A stretch of 34,899 bases of DNA from Desulfocapsa sp. (GTDB taxonomy: Bacteria > Desulfobacterota > Desulfobulbia > Desulfobulbales > Desulfocapsaceae), in contig VMSP01000180.1 of NCBI GenBank assembly GCA_013792135.1, forward strand, positions 1-34,899, read 5' to 3'. This document shows, piece by piece, positions 14,638-22,957 of this stretch. Positions within the stretch are counted from its first letter, which is position 1, and each line of letters begins with the position of its first letter. The notes under the pieces were generated by a model. It searched no databases. It worked only from the letters and a program-made list of their open reading frames with translations, and had not been told where the DNA came from. The position numbers were made by a program, and so were the translations under genes.

Positions 14638-15885
14638 ATGAAAAGACGAGTCGTCATTACTGCATGTTCCGCCATTACCCCCATCGGCTACAAGCCCAGC
14701 GACATTATAGACAGTCTGCTTCAGGGCAGATCAGGGGTCAAACCCCTGCGTGACGACGGCCTGCTCACCCAGCATATTCATTCCCGTGTCTTTGGCACGG
14801 TTGATTATCCCATTGACTACGGTTTTACGCGTAAAGATACCAAGACCATGGGGCCCGTGGCCTTTTATGCCTGCCAGGTGGCAAAGGATGTGCTTGCCGC
14901 CTCCGGGCTGGAGCAGGAGTTTATCACCTCCGGACGTCTGGGTGTCTCCTTCAGTTCTACCCATGGCAGCCCAACTGTGCAGCGTAATATCTACAAGACT
15001 TTTTTCAGTAAGCTGCCCTCTGAGTTTTCTTCCATCGGGGCTGTGGATTATCTCAAATCCATGGTGCATACGACGGCGGTGAATATTACCCGCATGTTCG
15101 GGATCACCGGCCGGGTCATTGCCTCGTCCACGGCATGTACGACGTCGAGTCAGTCTATCGGTTTTGGCTATGAGATGGTCAAGTACGGGATGCAGGATGC
15201 CATGATCTGCGGCGGTGCCGATGAGTATGACACCACAACGGTTGCTGTTTTCGACAACCTGCTGGCCTGTTCAGTGGCTTATAATGACAGACCTGAATGC
15301 ACGCCTCGCCCTTTTGATATTAAGCGTGACGGCCTGGTGGTGGGCGAGGGGGCCGGTGCTGTGCTTCTGGAGGAGTATGAATCGGCAAAGCGGCGTGGTG
15401 CCACTATCCTTGGTGAGGTGATCGGATTTGGCTGCAATAATAATGGCGGTGATCTGATCCTGCCCAATCTTGAGGGGATAACGACAACCCTGCGTCTGGC
15501 CCTGAAGGATGCTGATATCAGGCCGGAGGATGTGGATTTTGTCAGCGCCCATGCCACGGCCACGAAGATGGGGGATGTTATTGAGGCTCAGGCCATTGAT
15601 GCAGTGTACGGCGGCAAGCCTCTGGTGACCGGACTCAAGAGCTATATGGGGCATACCATGGGGTCTTGCGGGGCCATTGAGATGATCTTGACCCTGTACA
15701 TGATGGAGCAGGGTTTTATCGCCCCGACCTTGAATCTGGAATCTGTTGATGAGCGCTGCAGTATGCTCAATCATGTGCGGACGATCACCAAGGCACAGAC
15801 CCGAATAGCCGCCATCCAGAATTTTGCCTTTGGTGGAGTCAATACCTGTCTGCTCATTGCCAATGGCAGAAATGCAGGTGTGTAG
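14638..15885 (+). CDS. Beta-ketoacyl-ACP synthase (FabF-like, stand-alone)
   Basis: A 415-residue condensing enzyme with an intact triad: Cys167 in TACTTSS, His305 in HATAT, Lys334 and His339 in KSYMGHT. The usual HGTGT/HGTAT loop reads HATATKMGD, a form seen in specialised KS enzymes rather than housekeeping FabF. It should condense malonyl-ACP with an acyl chain. As the second KS, it may perform initiation or a first extension, while the KS-CLF fusion does the iterative extension, as proposed for the two KS types of aryl-polyene loci. It is encoded right after an ACP and before a PlsC-type acyltransferase. Confidence 0.88.
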   Translation: MKRRVVITACSAITPIGYKPSDIIDSLLQGRSGVKPLRDDGLLTQHIHSRVFGTVDYPIDYGFTRKDTKTMGPVAFYACQVAKDVLAASGLEQEFITSGRLGVSFSSTHGSPTVQRNIYKTFFSKLPSEFSSIGAVDYLKSMVHTTAVNITRMFGITGRVIASSTACTTSSQSIGFGYEMVKYGMQDAMICGGADEYDTTTVAVFDNLLACSVAYNDRPECTPRPFDIKRDGLVVGEGAGAVLLEEYESAKRRGATILGEVIGFGCNNNGGDLILPNLEGITTTLRLALKDADIRPEDVDFVSAHATATKMGDVIEAQAIDAVYGGKPLVTGLKSYMGHTMGSCGAIEMILTLYMMEQGFIAPTLNLESVDERCSMLNHVRTITKAQTRIAAIQNFAFGGVNTCLLIANGRNAGV

Positions 15886-15934
15886 TCTTCCGCAGAGTTG
15901 TTGGGGAGGGCGTGTTGTCGATTTTGTTGTGACC

Positions 15935-16699
15935 ATGGCCTGCTGGTCCTATTTTATCCTGGGATTTCTGTTTTTCTTTTCATTTTTTTATGGGGCGGCG
16001 TATCTCTTCTCTTCTCAGCGGGAACATGCCTTCCAGCACCTCAATCATCTTTTTTTTAAGGGCTTTTTGGGTCTGCTCCGTATTCTTTCTCCCCGCCAGA
16101 AGTGGAATATTGACCAGAAGATCAGGAAAATCGAATCGTCAATTGTCGTCTGTAACCACCTCTCCTATCTGGATCCGCTTATTCTCATCTCTCTGTTCAG
16201 TCACCAGAAAACCATTGTGAAGACAAGGTTCTTTCAGGCCCCTGTCTTTGGCTGGTTGATAAAGACTTCGGGCTATCTGCCTGCCACCACCGAAGGAGAA
16301 CACGGGATGAGAATGATTGAACAGGTGGAGAAAATGGGAGAGTTTTTGAGTCTCGGCGGTAATCTCTTTGTCTTTCCGGAAGGAACCAGAAATCGTGACG
16401 GAAAGATCGGCCCATTGCATAAAGGGGTTTTCAAGATAGCCCGTATGCAGAGGTGTCCCATCTATGTGCTGAGTCTCTGTAACACAGACAGCTTGTTTAC
16501 ACCGGGGAAGTTTCTCTTTAACACCAGGCAGAGAAAGAGTATCAGTATGACGATCCTTGATCGTATAGAACCCGAGGGAGAACATTGCCCGGTATCGGTC
16601 GTTGATCTGGAAAAAAAGGTGAGGGAAAACTTCCGGCTACGGAGTAAGTCCTGTGACCAGGAAGGCAGGGGCAGCAAACAAACCGAGAGATTGCCATGA
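15935..16699 (+). CDS. PlsC-like 1-acylglycerol-3-phosphate-type acyltransferase
   Basis: About 254 residues from ATG 15935. The frame is open further upstream (GTG 15929, GTG 15878, ATG 15872), and GGGGAGGG at 15903-15910 is rather far from any of them, so the start is uncertain. A hydrophobic N-terminal helix (SYFILGFLFFFSFFYG) anchors it to the membrane. Motif I is NHLSYLD (catalytic His and Asp) and motif III is FPEGTRNRDG, both diagnostic of the PlsC family. It should acylate a lysophospholipid or related hydroxyl, possibly incorporating the chain made by this locus into a membrane lipid. The stop overlaps the next ATG (ATGA). Confidence 0.85.
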   Translation: MACWSYFILGFLFFFSFFYGAAYLFSSQREHAFQHLNHLFFKGFLGLLRILSPRQKWNIDQKIRKIESSIVVCNHLSYLDPLILISLFSHQKTIVKTRFFQAPVFGWLIKTSGYLPATTEGEHGMRMIEQVEKMGEFLSLGGNLFVFPEGTRNRDGKIGPLHKGVFKIARMQRCPIYVLSLCNTDSLFTPGKFLFNTRQRKSISMTILDRIEPEGEHCPVSVVDLEKKVRENFRLRSKSCDQEGRGSKQTERLP

Positions 16700-18186
16700 A
16701 GGTTCTGCTGATATCCATGCCGGATGTGGTGCCGGTGATTATCCATGAAGCGGCAATCCATATGCCCAATCACGGTATTGCCTGTATCGGCGGAAATATC
16801 GACAAGGATCATGATGTCTATCTTGTCGATCTGGTCCGGAAGCGTCGCTCGGTGAAAAAGTATCTGACCAAGGTCATACAAAAAATCAAGCCGGACCTGG
16901 TGGGACTCTCAGCCATGGCATGGCAATATGATACCTGCATCAAGATAGCGCACCTGATTAAAGAGTTGCAGCCAGAGGTGAAAATTGTCATTGGCGGCTA
17001 CCACGCAACCTTGATGGCTGAGGAGATCGCTGCATCTCCGGAAGCAAAATGGATTGATTTTATGGTCAGGGGGGAAGGCGAGGAGGTTTGTCGCCGACTG
17101 GTTAATGCTCTGGATGGTCGTGATAGCCTGGCCGAGATACCTTCACTCTCCTATAAGAAAGATGATGCCTTTATTCATAATCCCCGGGCAGAAAATCTTG
17201 ATCTTGCAACATTGAAACTGCCCATTCGTGATAAACGCAGGTTGACCTGGGGCTATCATGTGATGAACGCCAATGTGGAGATGCTGGAGACTTCCCGGGG
17301 CTGTACCCGTTCATGCAATTTCTGCAGCATGAAACATATGTACGGTCGCACCTTCCGTACCTATCCCATCAGTCGTGTGCTGGAAGATATTGACGATATC
17401 TATTATAAACGAAAAGTCAGATCGATTTTTATTACTGATGACAACATGGTGTTGAACCCTTCCCGGGTGATGGAACTCTGTGATGCCATTATTGCCAGGA
17501 AATATAAAAATCTGAAGCTGATTGTGCAGGCGGATTGTATTACCATGGCAACACGTGAAGATATGGTGGCAAAGATGGCTGCGGCCGGTTTCTGTTCTGT
17601 CTTCCTTGGTATCGAAAATGGTTCGAAAAAGAATCTTGAGGCTGCCGGCAAGGGAGATATTGTGGCGGCCTCGAAAAAGGCCGTTGAAAATTGTCATAAA
17701 TATGGAATGATGGTCATCGGCGGCCTCATTTTCGGTTTTCCGGATGATGATGTCCAGTCTATCAAGGAAAACTATGAATTTTTTAAAGATATTGGAGCGG
17801 ATGCCGCCTATTGCCAGATCATCACTCCTTATCCGAAAACCGGTATGCGTGAGCATCTGCTCTCGCAGGATCTGATCACCAATACGACCAATTATAAAAA
17901 ATATAATGGACTGTGGGCTAATGTGCGCACCAGATATCTTGATACTGCAGAACTGCAGTATCAGTACTGGTATCAGCGTCAGGTGGTGCTCAGCTGGTGG
18001 GATCCGCCCCGGTCTGCCCGCCAGCAGGGAAGGCTTTGGACCGGAATCTGGCGGTTTGCCTTGAGACCATTTTTGAAGTTGCATTATCGGCGAGTGATGA
18101 AGAAATATGGATGGCAGGGCCGCTATCAGCAAGAGATTCAACACTGGGAGCGGATGAATACCTTTAATGACCTTGAAGAATATTGA
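16696..18186 (+). CDS. B12-binding radical SAM protein (HpnJ/BchE-type)
   Basis: A 496-residue class B-type radical SAM enzyme. Residues 1-135 form a cobalamin-binding-like domain (VLLISMP, VGLSAMAWQYDT, IVIGGYHAT, VRGEGEE) without a DxHxxG. The radical SAM cluster is Cys203, Cys207, Cys210, followed by an ITDDN strand and a GIENG element. The C-terminal 90 residues are basic and aromatic. Relatives act on hopanoids, bacteriochlorophyll precursors and other hydrophobic molecules, which suits the lipid context. Start overlaps the acyltransferase stop. After its stop comes a palindromic element, so the following genes may be expressed from a separate or read-through transcript. Confidence 0.83.
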   Translation: MKVLLISMPDVVPVIIHEAAIHMPNHGIACIGGNIDKDHDVYLVDLVRKRRSVKKYLTKVIQKIKPDLVGLSAMAWQYDTCIKIAHLIKELQPEVKIVIGGYHATLMAEEIAASPEAKWIDFMVRGEGEEVCRRLVNALDGRDSLAEIPSLSYKKDDAFIHNPRAENLDLATLKLPIRDKRRLTWGYHVMNANVEMLETSRGCTRSCNFCSMKHMYGRTFRTYPISRVLEDIDDIYYKRKVRSIFITDDNMVLNPSRVMELCDAIIARKYKNLKLIVQADCITMATREDMVAKMAAAGFCSVFLGIENGSKKNLEAAGKGDIVAASKKAVENCHKYGMMVIGGLIFGFPDDDVQSIKENYEFFKDIGADAAYCQIITPYPKTGMREHLLSQDLITNTTNYKKYNGLWANVRTRYLDTAELQYQYWYQRQVVLSWWDPPRSARQQGRLWTGIWRFALRPFLKLHYRRVMKKYGWQGRYQQEIQHWERMNTFNDLEEY

Positions 18187-18191
18187 TGGCG

Positions 18192-18332
18192 TCGCAAAAA
18201 GTCGCTAACTGCTGCGTTGCTGCACCTTGTCTCGTCACTGCGGCGTACTTAAGTACGCCTCATTCCTCGAAATGTGCGCGCCTTGCATTTGACGATTTTT
18301 GCTTATCCATCCCCCAAAATGACTTTTTGTGA
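18192..18332. repeat. Palindromic MITE-like element between two radical SAM genes
   Basis: TCGCAAAAAGTC at 18192-18203 faces GACTTTTTGTGA at 18321-18332, an inverted repeat with one mismatch. The centre has a perfect 18-base palindrome, GGCGTACTTAAGTACGCC, at 18242-18259. There is no ORF. The structure is that of a short non-autonomous repeat, and I recall similar sequences in Desulfobacterota genomes but have not checked. In RNA it could form a strong hairpin and act as a partial terminator or stability element. Confidence 0.65.
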
Positions 18333-18373
18333 GAGTATCAATCTTAATTTGAAAATGATGGTGGTAAAGAGTT

Positions 18374-19420
18374 ATGCAGCTCTATAATCTTGAATTTACT
18401 GAGCAGGAAATAAAAGAGGCGGTAGCCGCAGACAGGTTGTTGTCAATGGAAATCGAATTCAGTCGTGTCTGCAATTTTCGTTGCTCCTACTGCTATGTCC
18501 CCGAGAAGCGTGAGACTACAGGCGAATTTACAAGGGATGAGATTAAGGATGTAATTCTCCAGGCCAAGGAACTGGGGGCGCGTAAAATTATTATTTTAGG
18601 CGGGGAACCGAGTATTTATCCGCACCTTGTTGAAATGATACGATTCCTGAAAGAGCACAATCTGGAAGTTGAAATGTTCACCAATGGGACCGGGGTGGAT
18701 GCGGAACTCGCCGCCATTCTGGCAGAGGCTCAGGTGCGGGTGGTCTTGAAACTGAACTCGAGAGACAGGGTTGTTCAGGATCAATTAGCCGGGCGGGTGG
18801 GTGCATTCGACATCATCCAGACGGCATTTGCCAATCTCAAGGAGGCGGGATATCCGTCGCAGGATTTGTTTCTTGCCCTCAGCACCATTATCTGTCAGCA
18901 GAATATCAATGAGCTGCCGGATATGTGGACGTGGCTGCGTGATGAAGGGATCGAACCCTATTTTGAGGTGATTACTCCCCAGGAAAATGCCTTGGAAAAC
19001 AGCTGGCTGTCAGTTGATTCAGGACAATTGAAGACATTATTTACCCAGCTCTCTGAAATTGATCAGCAAAAATATGGACGTCATTGGGAGCCGCAGCCGC
19101 CGCTGGTAGGCAATAAGTGCATGCGCCATCAGGTCTCCTGCCTGGTGACAGCGAACGGAGATGTCATGCCTTGTGTCGGTGTCACCATCCCGCTGGATAA
19201 TGTGCGCAAGAACCGACTGGCCCATATCCTGAAAAACAGTGAAGTGGTCAATAACCTGAAGAATTATCGGGAGATGATCAAGGGCGAATGCCGTGACTGC
19301 GATAAGGCGGATGAATGTTATGGCTGTCGCGGTGCCGCATACCAGCTCACCGGTGATTACCTGGCGTCAGATCCCACCTGCTGGCGAAATGCGACAGCAA
19401 AGAAAGCCGGGTGTAAATAG
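18374..19420 (+). CDS. Radical SAM/SPASM domain protein
   Basis: A 348-residue radical SAM enzyme. The catalytic cluster is Cys33, Cys37, Cys40 (CNFRCSYC), followed by the GGEPSIYP motif near 75-82 that contacts SAM. The C-terminal 90 residues are a SPASM-type region with Cys in SCLVTANGDVMPCVG and a CRDCxxxxxCYGC cluster, able to bind auxiliary Fe-S centres. SPASM enzymes usually modify peptides, but some act on small molecules. No precursor peptide gene is visible nearby, so a lipid or carrier-bound substrate is possible. TAAAGAG upstream of the ATG is a fair ribosome-binding site. The next gene starts three bases after its stop. Confidence 0.85.
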   Translation: MQLYNLEFTEQEIKEAVAADRLLSMEIEFSRVCNFRCSYCYVPEKRETTGEFTRDEIKDVILQAKELGARKIIILGGEPSIYPHLVEMIRFLKEHNLEVEMFTNGTGVDAELAAILAEAQVRVVLKLNSRDRVVQDQLAGRVGAFDIIQTAFANLKEAGYPSQDLFLALSTIICQQNINELPDMWTWLRDEGIEPYFEVITPQENALENSWLSVDSGQLKTLFTQLSEIDQQKYGRHWEPQPPLVGNKCMRHQVSCLVTANGDVMPCVGVTIPLDNVRKNRLAHILKNSEVVNNLKNYREMIKGECRDCDKADECYGCRGAAYQLTGDYLASDPTCWRNATAKKAGCK

Positions 19421-19423
19421 TTT

Positions 19424-20917
19424 ATGGCCTCTCACTCATCTTTTCCCAGAGATGTTCTGATAATAGGCTCCGGTGTCGGTGGCCTCAGTACTGCAATTAT
19501 TCTTGCTAAACTGGGCTTTGAGGTGACCGTCCTGGAGAAGAATGGTCAAGCGGGTGGCGTGATGCGCAGCTACACTCGAGACGGAATTGAGTGTCCCGTT
19601 GGGGTGCATTATCTTGGCTCCCTTGACCAGGGGCAGATCCTGCGTAAATTTTTTGATTATTTAGGGGTTAGCGCCACGATTCCAGTAGCGCGCATGGGTG
19701 AAAATGGCATAATCGACCGCTATCTTTTCGATGGTGCCGGCGACCATCCGTATCCGGCATGTTTTGACCTGCCGCCAAGTATGGACGCCTTTGCAGAAAA
19801 GCTCAAACAGACCTTTCCCGACGAACGAGAAAAAATCAGCAAAATAGTCGCTCCGATCCGCAAAGCAGCAGACCAGCTGCATGCACTGGACTTATTATAT
19901 GCAACGGCAAACGATTTTTCACTCCTGGATCAGTCCCAGCCCCTGGGAGAGATTTTAGACGATCTGCACTGTTCGCCTGGCTTGCGAAGTGTCCTGGCCA
20001 TCCCCGCATGCTGGATCGGCGTGCCCTTGAATGACTGCCCGGCCTATTATCACAATATGGCTCTAGCTTCCTATGTCGCTTCTTCGTATCGTTTACAGGG
20101 GAGTGGGGCGGAGATGGCTGATGCTTTGGTGGGGCGTCTGCAGGAACTGGGGGGCAAAATTGTGACCGGGGCCGAGATCAGTAAAATCCATGTCAGTTCG
20201 CGGGTGGTGACCGGCCTGCAACTCAAATCCGGAGAGAGCTTGACCGCCTCCACAGTTATCGGAGCTGTGCACCCGAAAGTTGTTTTACAAATGCTTCCGG
20301 AAGGAGCCGTGAAACCCTCCTACCGGCAACGGATCAGTGGACTGGAAGATACTCACGGTATCTTCTCAGTTCATGCCAGCCTCGATGGTGCCAGCCATCC
20401 TGAAATTCCTTACAATATCTTTAAGATAGACAGGGATCACGATGGAAATGTCCGGGATCTCAAGTATTACCAGATCCGGAAAAGTGAAAGGGAGGGTGTC
20501 AGCCTCCTGTCAATTCTCACATCCGGCAAGGATGAGTTGTGGGCGTTCGCGGAGAATACCAAAAGCGGTCGCCGGGGCAATGACTATCTCGAAGCAAAGG
20601 AGCAGCATGCAGAGCAGTTGATTCGAGAGGCGGAAGAGCTGTTCGGCTCCTTTAAGGGTTTGAAGGTTCTTGATGCCTACACACCTCTGACCATGCGTGA
20701 CTGGGTCAATAGCCCGGGCGGGAGTGCCTACGGTGTGTTGCGTTCTTCCAGCCAGACACTGTCCACGGCTCTGTTGAACCGAACGTCTGTGCAAGGATTG
20801 TATCTTGCCGGCCAGAACGTAATGGCCCCAGGAGTGATTGGTACCATTATGGGTTCTTTCAGTACCGTAAAATTGATCCTGGGGGCAGATGAGTTTGGCA
20901 AGGTGGTCCGTTTATGA
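19424..20917 (+). CDS. CrtI/CrtISO-like FAD-dependent oxidoreductase (phytoene desaturase family)
   Basis: A 497-residue flavoprotein. The N-terminal dinucleotide-binding motif GSGVGGLSTAI runs on to VTVLEK, and GQAGGVMRSY is the typical second block. The C-terminal GLYLAGQNVMAPGVIGTIMG is the FAD-binding end shared with carotenoid desaturases, isomerases and retinol saturase. Such enzymes desaturate, isomerise or saturate conjugated polyenes. No phytoene synthase or other carotenoid gene is in the window, so the substrate is probably the acyl polyene made here. The same combination with radical SAM enzymes and KS genes has been proposed for ladderane loci. Confidence 0.85.
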   Translation: MASHSSFPRDVLIIGSGVGGLSTAIILAKLGFEVTVLEKNGQAGGVMRSYTRDGIECPVGVHYLGSLDQGQILRKFFDYLGVSATIPVARMGENGIIDRYLFDGAGDHPYPACFDLPPSMDAFAEKLKQTFPDEREKISKIVAPIRKAADQLHALDLLYATANDFSLLDQSQPLGEILDDLHCSPGLRSVLAIPACWIGVPLNDCPAYYHNMALASYVASSYRLQGSGAEMADALVGRLQELGGKIVTGAEISKIHVSSRVVTGLQLKSGESLTASTVIGAVHPKVVLQMLPEGAVKPSYRQRISGLEDTHGIFSVHASLDGASHPEIPYNIFKIDRDHDGNVRDLKYYQIRKSEREGVSLLSILTSGKDELWAFAENTKSGRRGNDYLEAKEQHAEQLIREAEELFGSFKGLKVLDAYTPLTMRDWVNSPGGSAYGVLRSSSQTLSTALLNRTSVQGLYLAGQNVMAPGVIGTIMGSFSTVKLILGADEFGKVVRL

Positions 20918-20927
20918 GGAGTTGTCT

Positions 20928-21476
20928 TTGATACGGATTATTCTCTTTATCCTCGGTACCGTTTTTTTTGTTCGTATCTCCCGGCGGGCGTTGGCTAATC
21001 CAGGGACACATGGTTTTTATAGGTTTTTTGTTTTTGAAGGGCTCTTGTCCTTGATTTTATTGAACTACCCCTATTGGTTCAGAGACCCGTTTTCACCGCT
21101 CCATCTTTTCAGCTGGTTTCTTTTGCTCGTCTCGATTCTTTTTGTGATCCAGTCGGTCCTGATGCTTAAACAGCGGGGCGGTCATGCCCAACGCGCGGAA
21201 ATGCCGGCAAATTACTCTTTTGAAAATACCGTCCATGTGGTGGAAGAAGGCCTGTATCGCTATATTCGTCACCCGATGTACAGTTCGCTGCTCTTTCTGG
21301 GATGGGGGGCGTTTTTGAAACATGTCACGCCGGTAAACATAGGACTGATTGTGGTGGTGAGTGTCTTTCTTATCGTTGTGGCCAAGGTCGAGGAATGTGA
21401 GAATGTCAGGTTCTTTGGTGCGGCATATGTGGATTACAGGCAACGGACAAAGATGTTTATTCCGTGGGTCTTTTAA
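20928..21476 (+). CDS. ICMT/PEMT-like membrane methyltransferase
   Basis: About 182 residues with four hydrophobic segments. The C-terminal half carries the family signature: YRYIRHPMYSS, then KVEECENVRFFGAAYVDYRQRTKMFIP. I choose TTG 20928 as start because TGAGGAG (20915-20921) lies six bases upstream; the in-frame ATG 20889 would overlap the oxidoreductase by 29 bases and add a hydrophilic leader. The family methylates isoprenylcysteine carboxylates, phospholipid amines or other membrane-embedded acceptors using SAM. Here it is the last gene of the plus-strand operon and may methylate a head group. It converges with the third ACP gene, 18 bases away. Confidence 0.78.
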   Translation: MIRIILFILGTVFFVRISRRALANPGTHGFYRFFVFEGLLSLILLNYPYWFRDPFSPLHLFSWFLLLVSILFVIQSVLMLKQRGGHAQRAEMPANYSFENTVHVVEEGLYRYIRHPMYSSLLFLGWGAFLKHVTPVNIGLIVVVSVFLIVVAKVEECENVRFFGAAYVDYRQRTKMFIPWVF

Positions 21477-21494
21477 TCTGCAAACTTTCCCGTC

Positions 21495-21764
21495 CTATTC
21501 TGGTTGGATAAAGTCTGCCAGGGCATTAATGCTTTTCAGGTGTCGGCGGAAGGCCTTGCTGTCGGGCAGGTATATCCCGAACTGGCTTTTCAGGCCCACG
21601 GAGATCTGCAGTGCATCCAGTGAATCAAGTCCAAGTCCGCTTGCATCGGAGAAAATCTGTATGTCGTCATCCACCTCTTCCGGGGTGATGTCCGCAATAT
21701 CACATTCTTCGATGATCATTACTTTCAGTCGTTGTTTCAACGCCTGGTCTAAAGAACCCTTCAT
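21495..21764 (-). CDS. Acyl carrier protein (third of three)
   Basis: An 89-residue ACP with the attachment serine at Ser48 (GLGLDSLDALQ). It is the last gene of the minus-strand DarA/DarB operon and its ATG overlaps the stop of the ABC permease gene (ATGA read on the minus strand). It is more diverged than the other two ACPs. Its operon position suggests it carries a chain for the KAS III or BtrH-like transfer step; dialkylresorcinol loci of Pseudomonas also contain a dedicated ACP beside darA and darB. Confidence 0.88.
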   Translation of the reverse strand: MKGSLDQALKQRLKVMIIEECDIADITPEEVDDDIQIFSDASGLGLDSLDALQISVGLKSQFGIYLPDSKAFRRHLKSINALADFIQPE

Positions 21765-22957
21765 ATTCCCCTTTTCATTTTTGCATTGAGTATCATTCCG
21801 GCAGCAAGCAGTAATCCTGCACCGAATCCTGCCAATGTTAGAGATTCTGTAATAACCGCTCCAGCTCCTTGGCCGCGCAGAAAGATATCAAGGAAGCCTT
21901 CAAGCCCCCAGGACATCGGGGAGATGTTGGTAAGTTGCTGCATGGACTGAGACATATAAAATTTTGGCACCATAACACCGCCAATCGCTCCCATCAAAAT
22001 ATTGATAATCCCGCCGATTGTTGTCGCCTGCTCCACCGTGTCTGCTGTTACCGCGATCAGGATTGAAGTTCCTATGGCGGCCAGACTTAACCCGAGGGAA
22101 ACCATAAACAGGCCACTGATCGAATCGCCGAGGGTTAAAGCGTCCGCGCCGAACAGTGGCACCAGGAAGATCCCTACCCCGATCATCAGCCAGACCTGAA
22201 TCTGGTTAATAATGATATAGGGTGCTAGTTTGCCCGCAAAGAGGACGGGAACAGATATATTCATCGCACTCATGCGCATCAAGGTGTTCTGCTTGTGCTC
22301 ACTGATAAAGACCGTCGACATCGGAATGATGACGAAGAACATCCCGAAAACAATCCACGACGGCACGCTTTGCTGGGTGGAGGTCGGCTTTTTATTTATT
22401 CCCATGGCATTGAAGCGTACCTGTATCAGGTTGTCCCTATTGCTTTTCATTGCCTCGAGCTTTTGTGCCACCTCCGGCAAAAAAGGAGCGAGCTCCTCTT
22501 GGATCTTTTCCATACGCATTCGGATGATGTCTATCACTAATTCCGCCTGCACAAGCGTCAGCATCTCCTGTTTTACATCGGAAGCAACATCGAGTTGCAG
22601 CAGTGAAGCAGACTGCTCTGTGTCAAGATTTTGGGCAAATCCTGGTGGAATGGATACGATGAAATGCAGCTTCCCGTTCAGGGCCTCTTGTCGCTGGGCT
22701 GTATTGGTGATGGGCGCCTTATGTTCTTTCAGTCTCCCGTTGGAAAGTAAAAAGGTTCGCAGCTTAGCACTTTCCGCGGTGTTGTCCTGATCGATAACGG
22801 CATAGCTTAACAATGCACGGTCACTGCCAAAGGTATCTTTGAGGGCTATCGACATGATCAGAATAAAAATGGAAGGCATAATGAAAAGTGCGGCCAGCGC
22901 ATACTTATCACGCAAGAGAAGAATAAACTCTTTGAGCAGCATTGCTTTAAACATCAC
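21761..22957 (-). CDS. ABC-2 type transporter permease
   Basis: A 398-residue membrane protein with the ABC-2 (YhiD/DrrB-like, membrane_3) layout: one N-terminal helix (ALAALFIMPSIFILIMSI), a periplasmic domain of about 150 residues, then five C-terminal helices starting near WIVFGMFFVIIPMSTVFI. The gene overlaps the ATPase by 11 bases. This type exports hydrophobic or lipid-linked substrates. With the ATPase it probably moves the locus product, or its head-group-linked form, across the inner membrane, upstream of the LolA-like carrier. The substrate is inferred only from context. Confidence 0.85.
   Translation of the reverse strand: MMFKAMLLKEFILLLRDKYALAALFIMPSIFILIMSIALKDTFGSDRALLSYAVIDQDNTAESAKLRTFLLSNGRLKEHKAPITNTAQRQEALNGKLHFIVSIPPGFAQNLDTEQSASLLQLDVASDVKQEMLTLVQAELVIDIIRMRMEKIQEELAPFLPEVAQKLEAMKSNRDNLIQVRFNAMGINKKPTSTQQSVPSWIVFGMFFVIIPMSTVFISEHKQNTLMRMSAMNISVPVLFAGKLAPYIIINQIQVWLMIGVGIFLVPLFGADALTLGDSISGLFMVSLGLSLAAIGTSILIAVTADTVEQATTIGGIINILMGAIGGVMVPKFYMSQSMQQLTNISPMSWGLEGFLDIFLRGQGAGAVITESLTLAGFGAGLLLAAGMILNAKMKRGI

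Noticed and set aside
1789-21476. Firm label as a ladderane or aryl-polyene cluster
   Set aside because: Key enzymes fit each type only in part. The chain and head group cannot be determined from sequence, so only a hybrid description is given.
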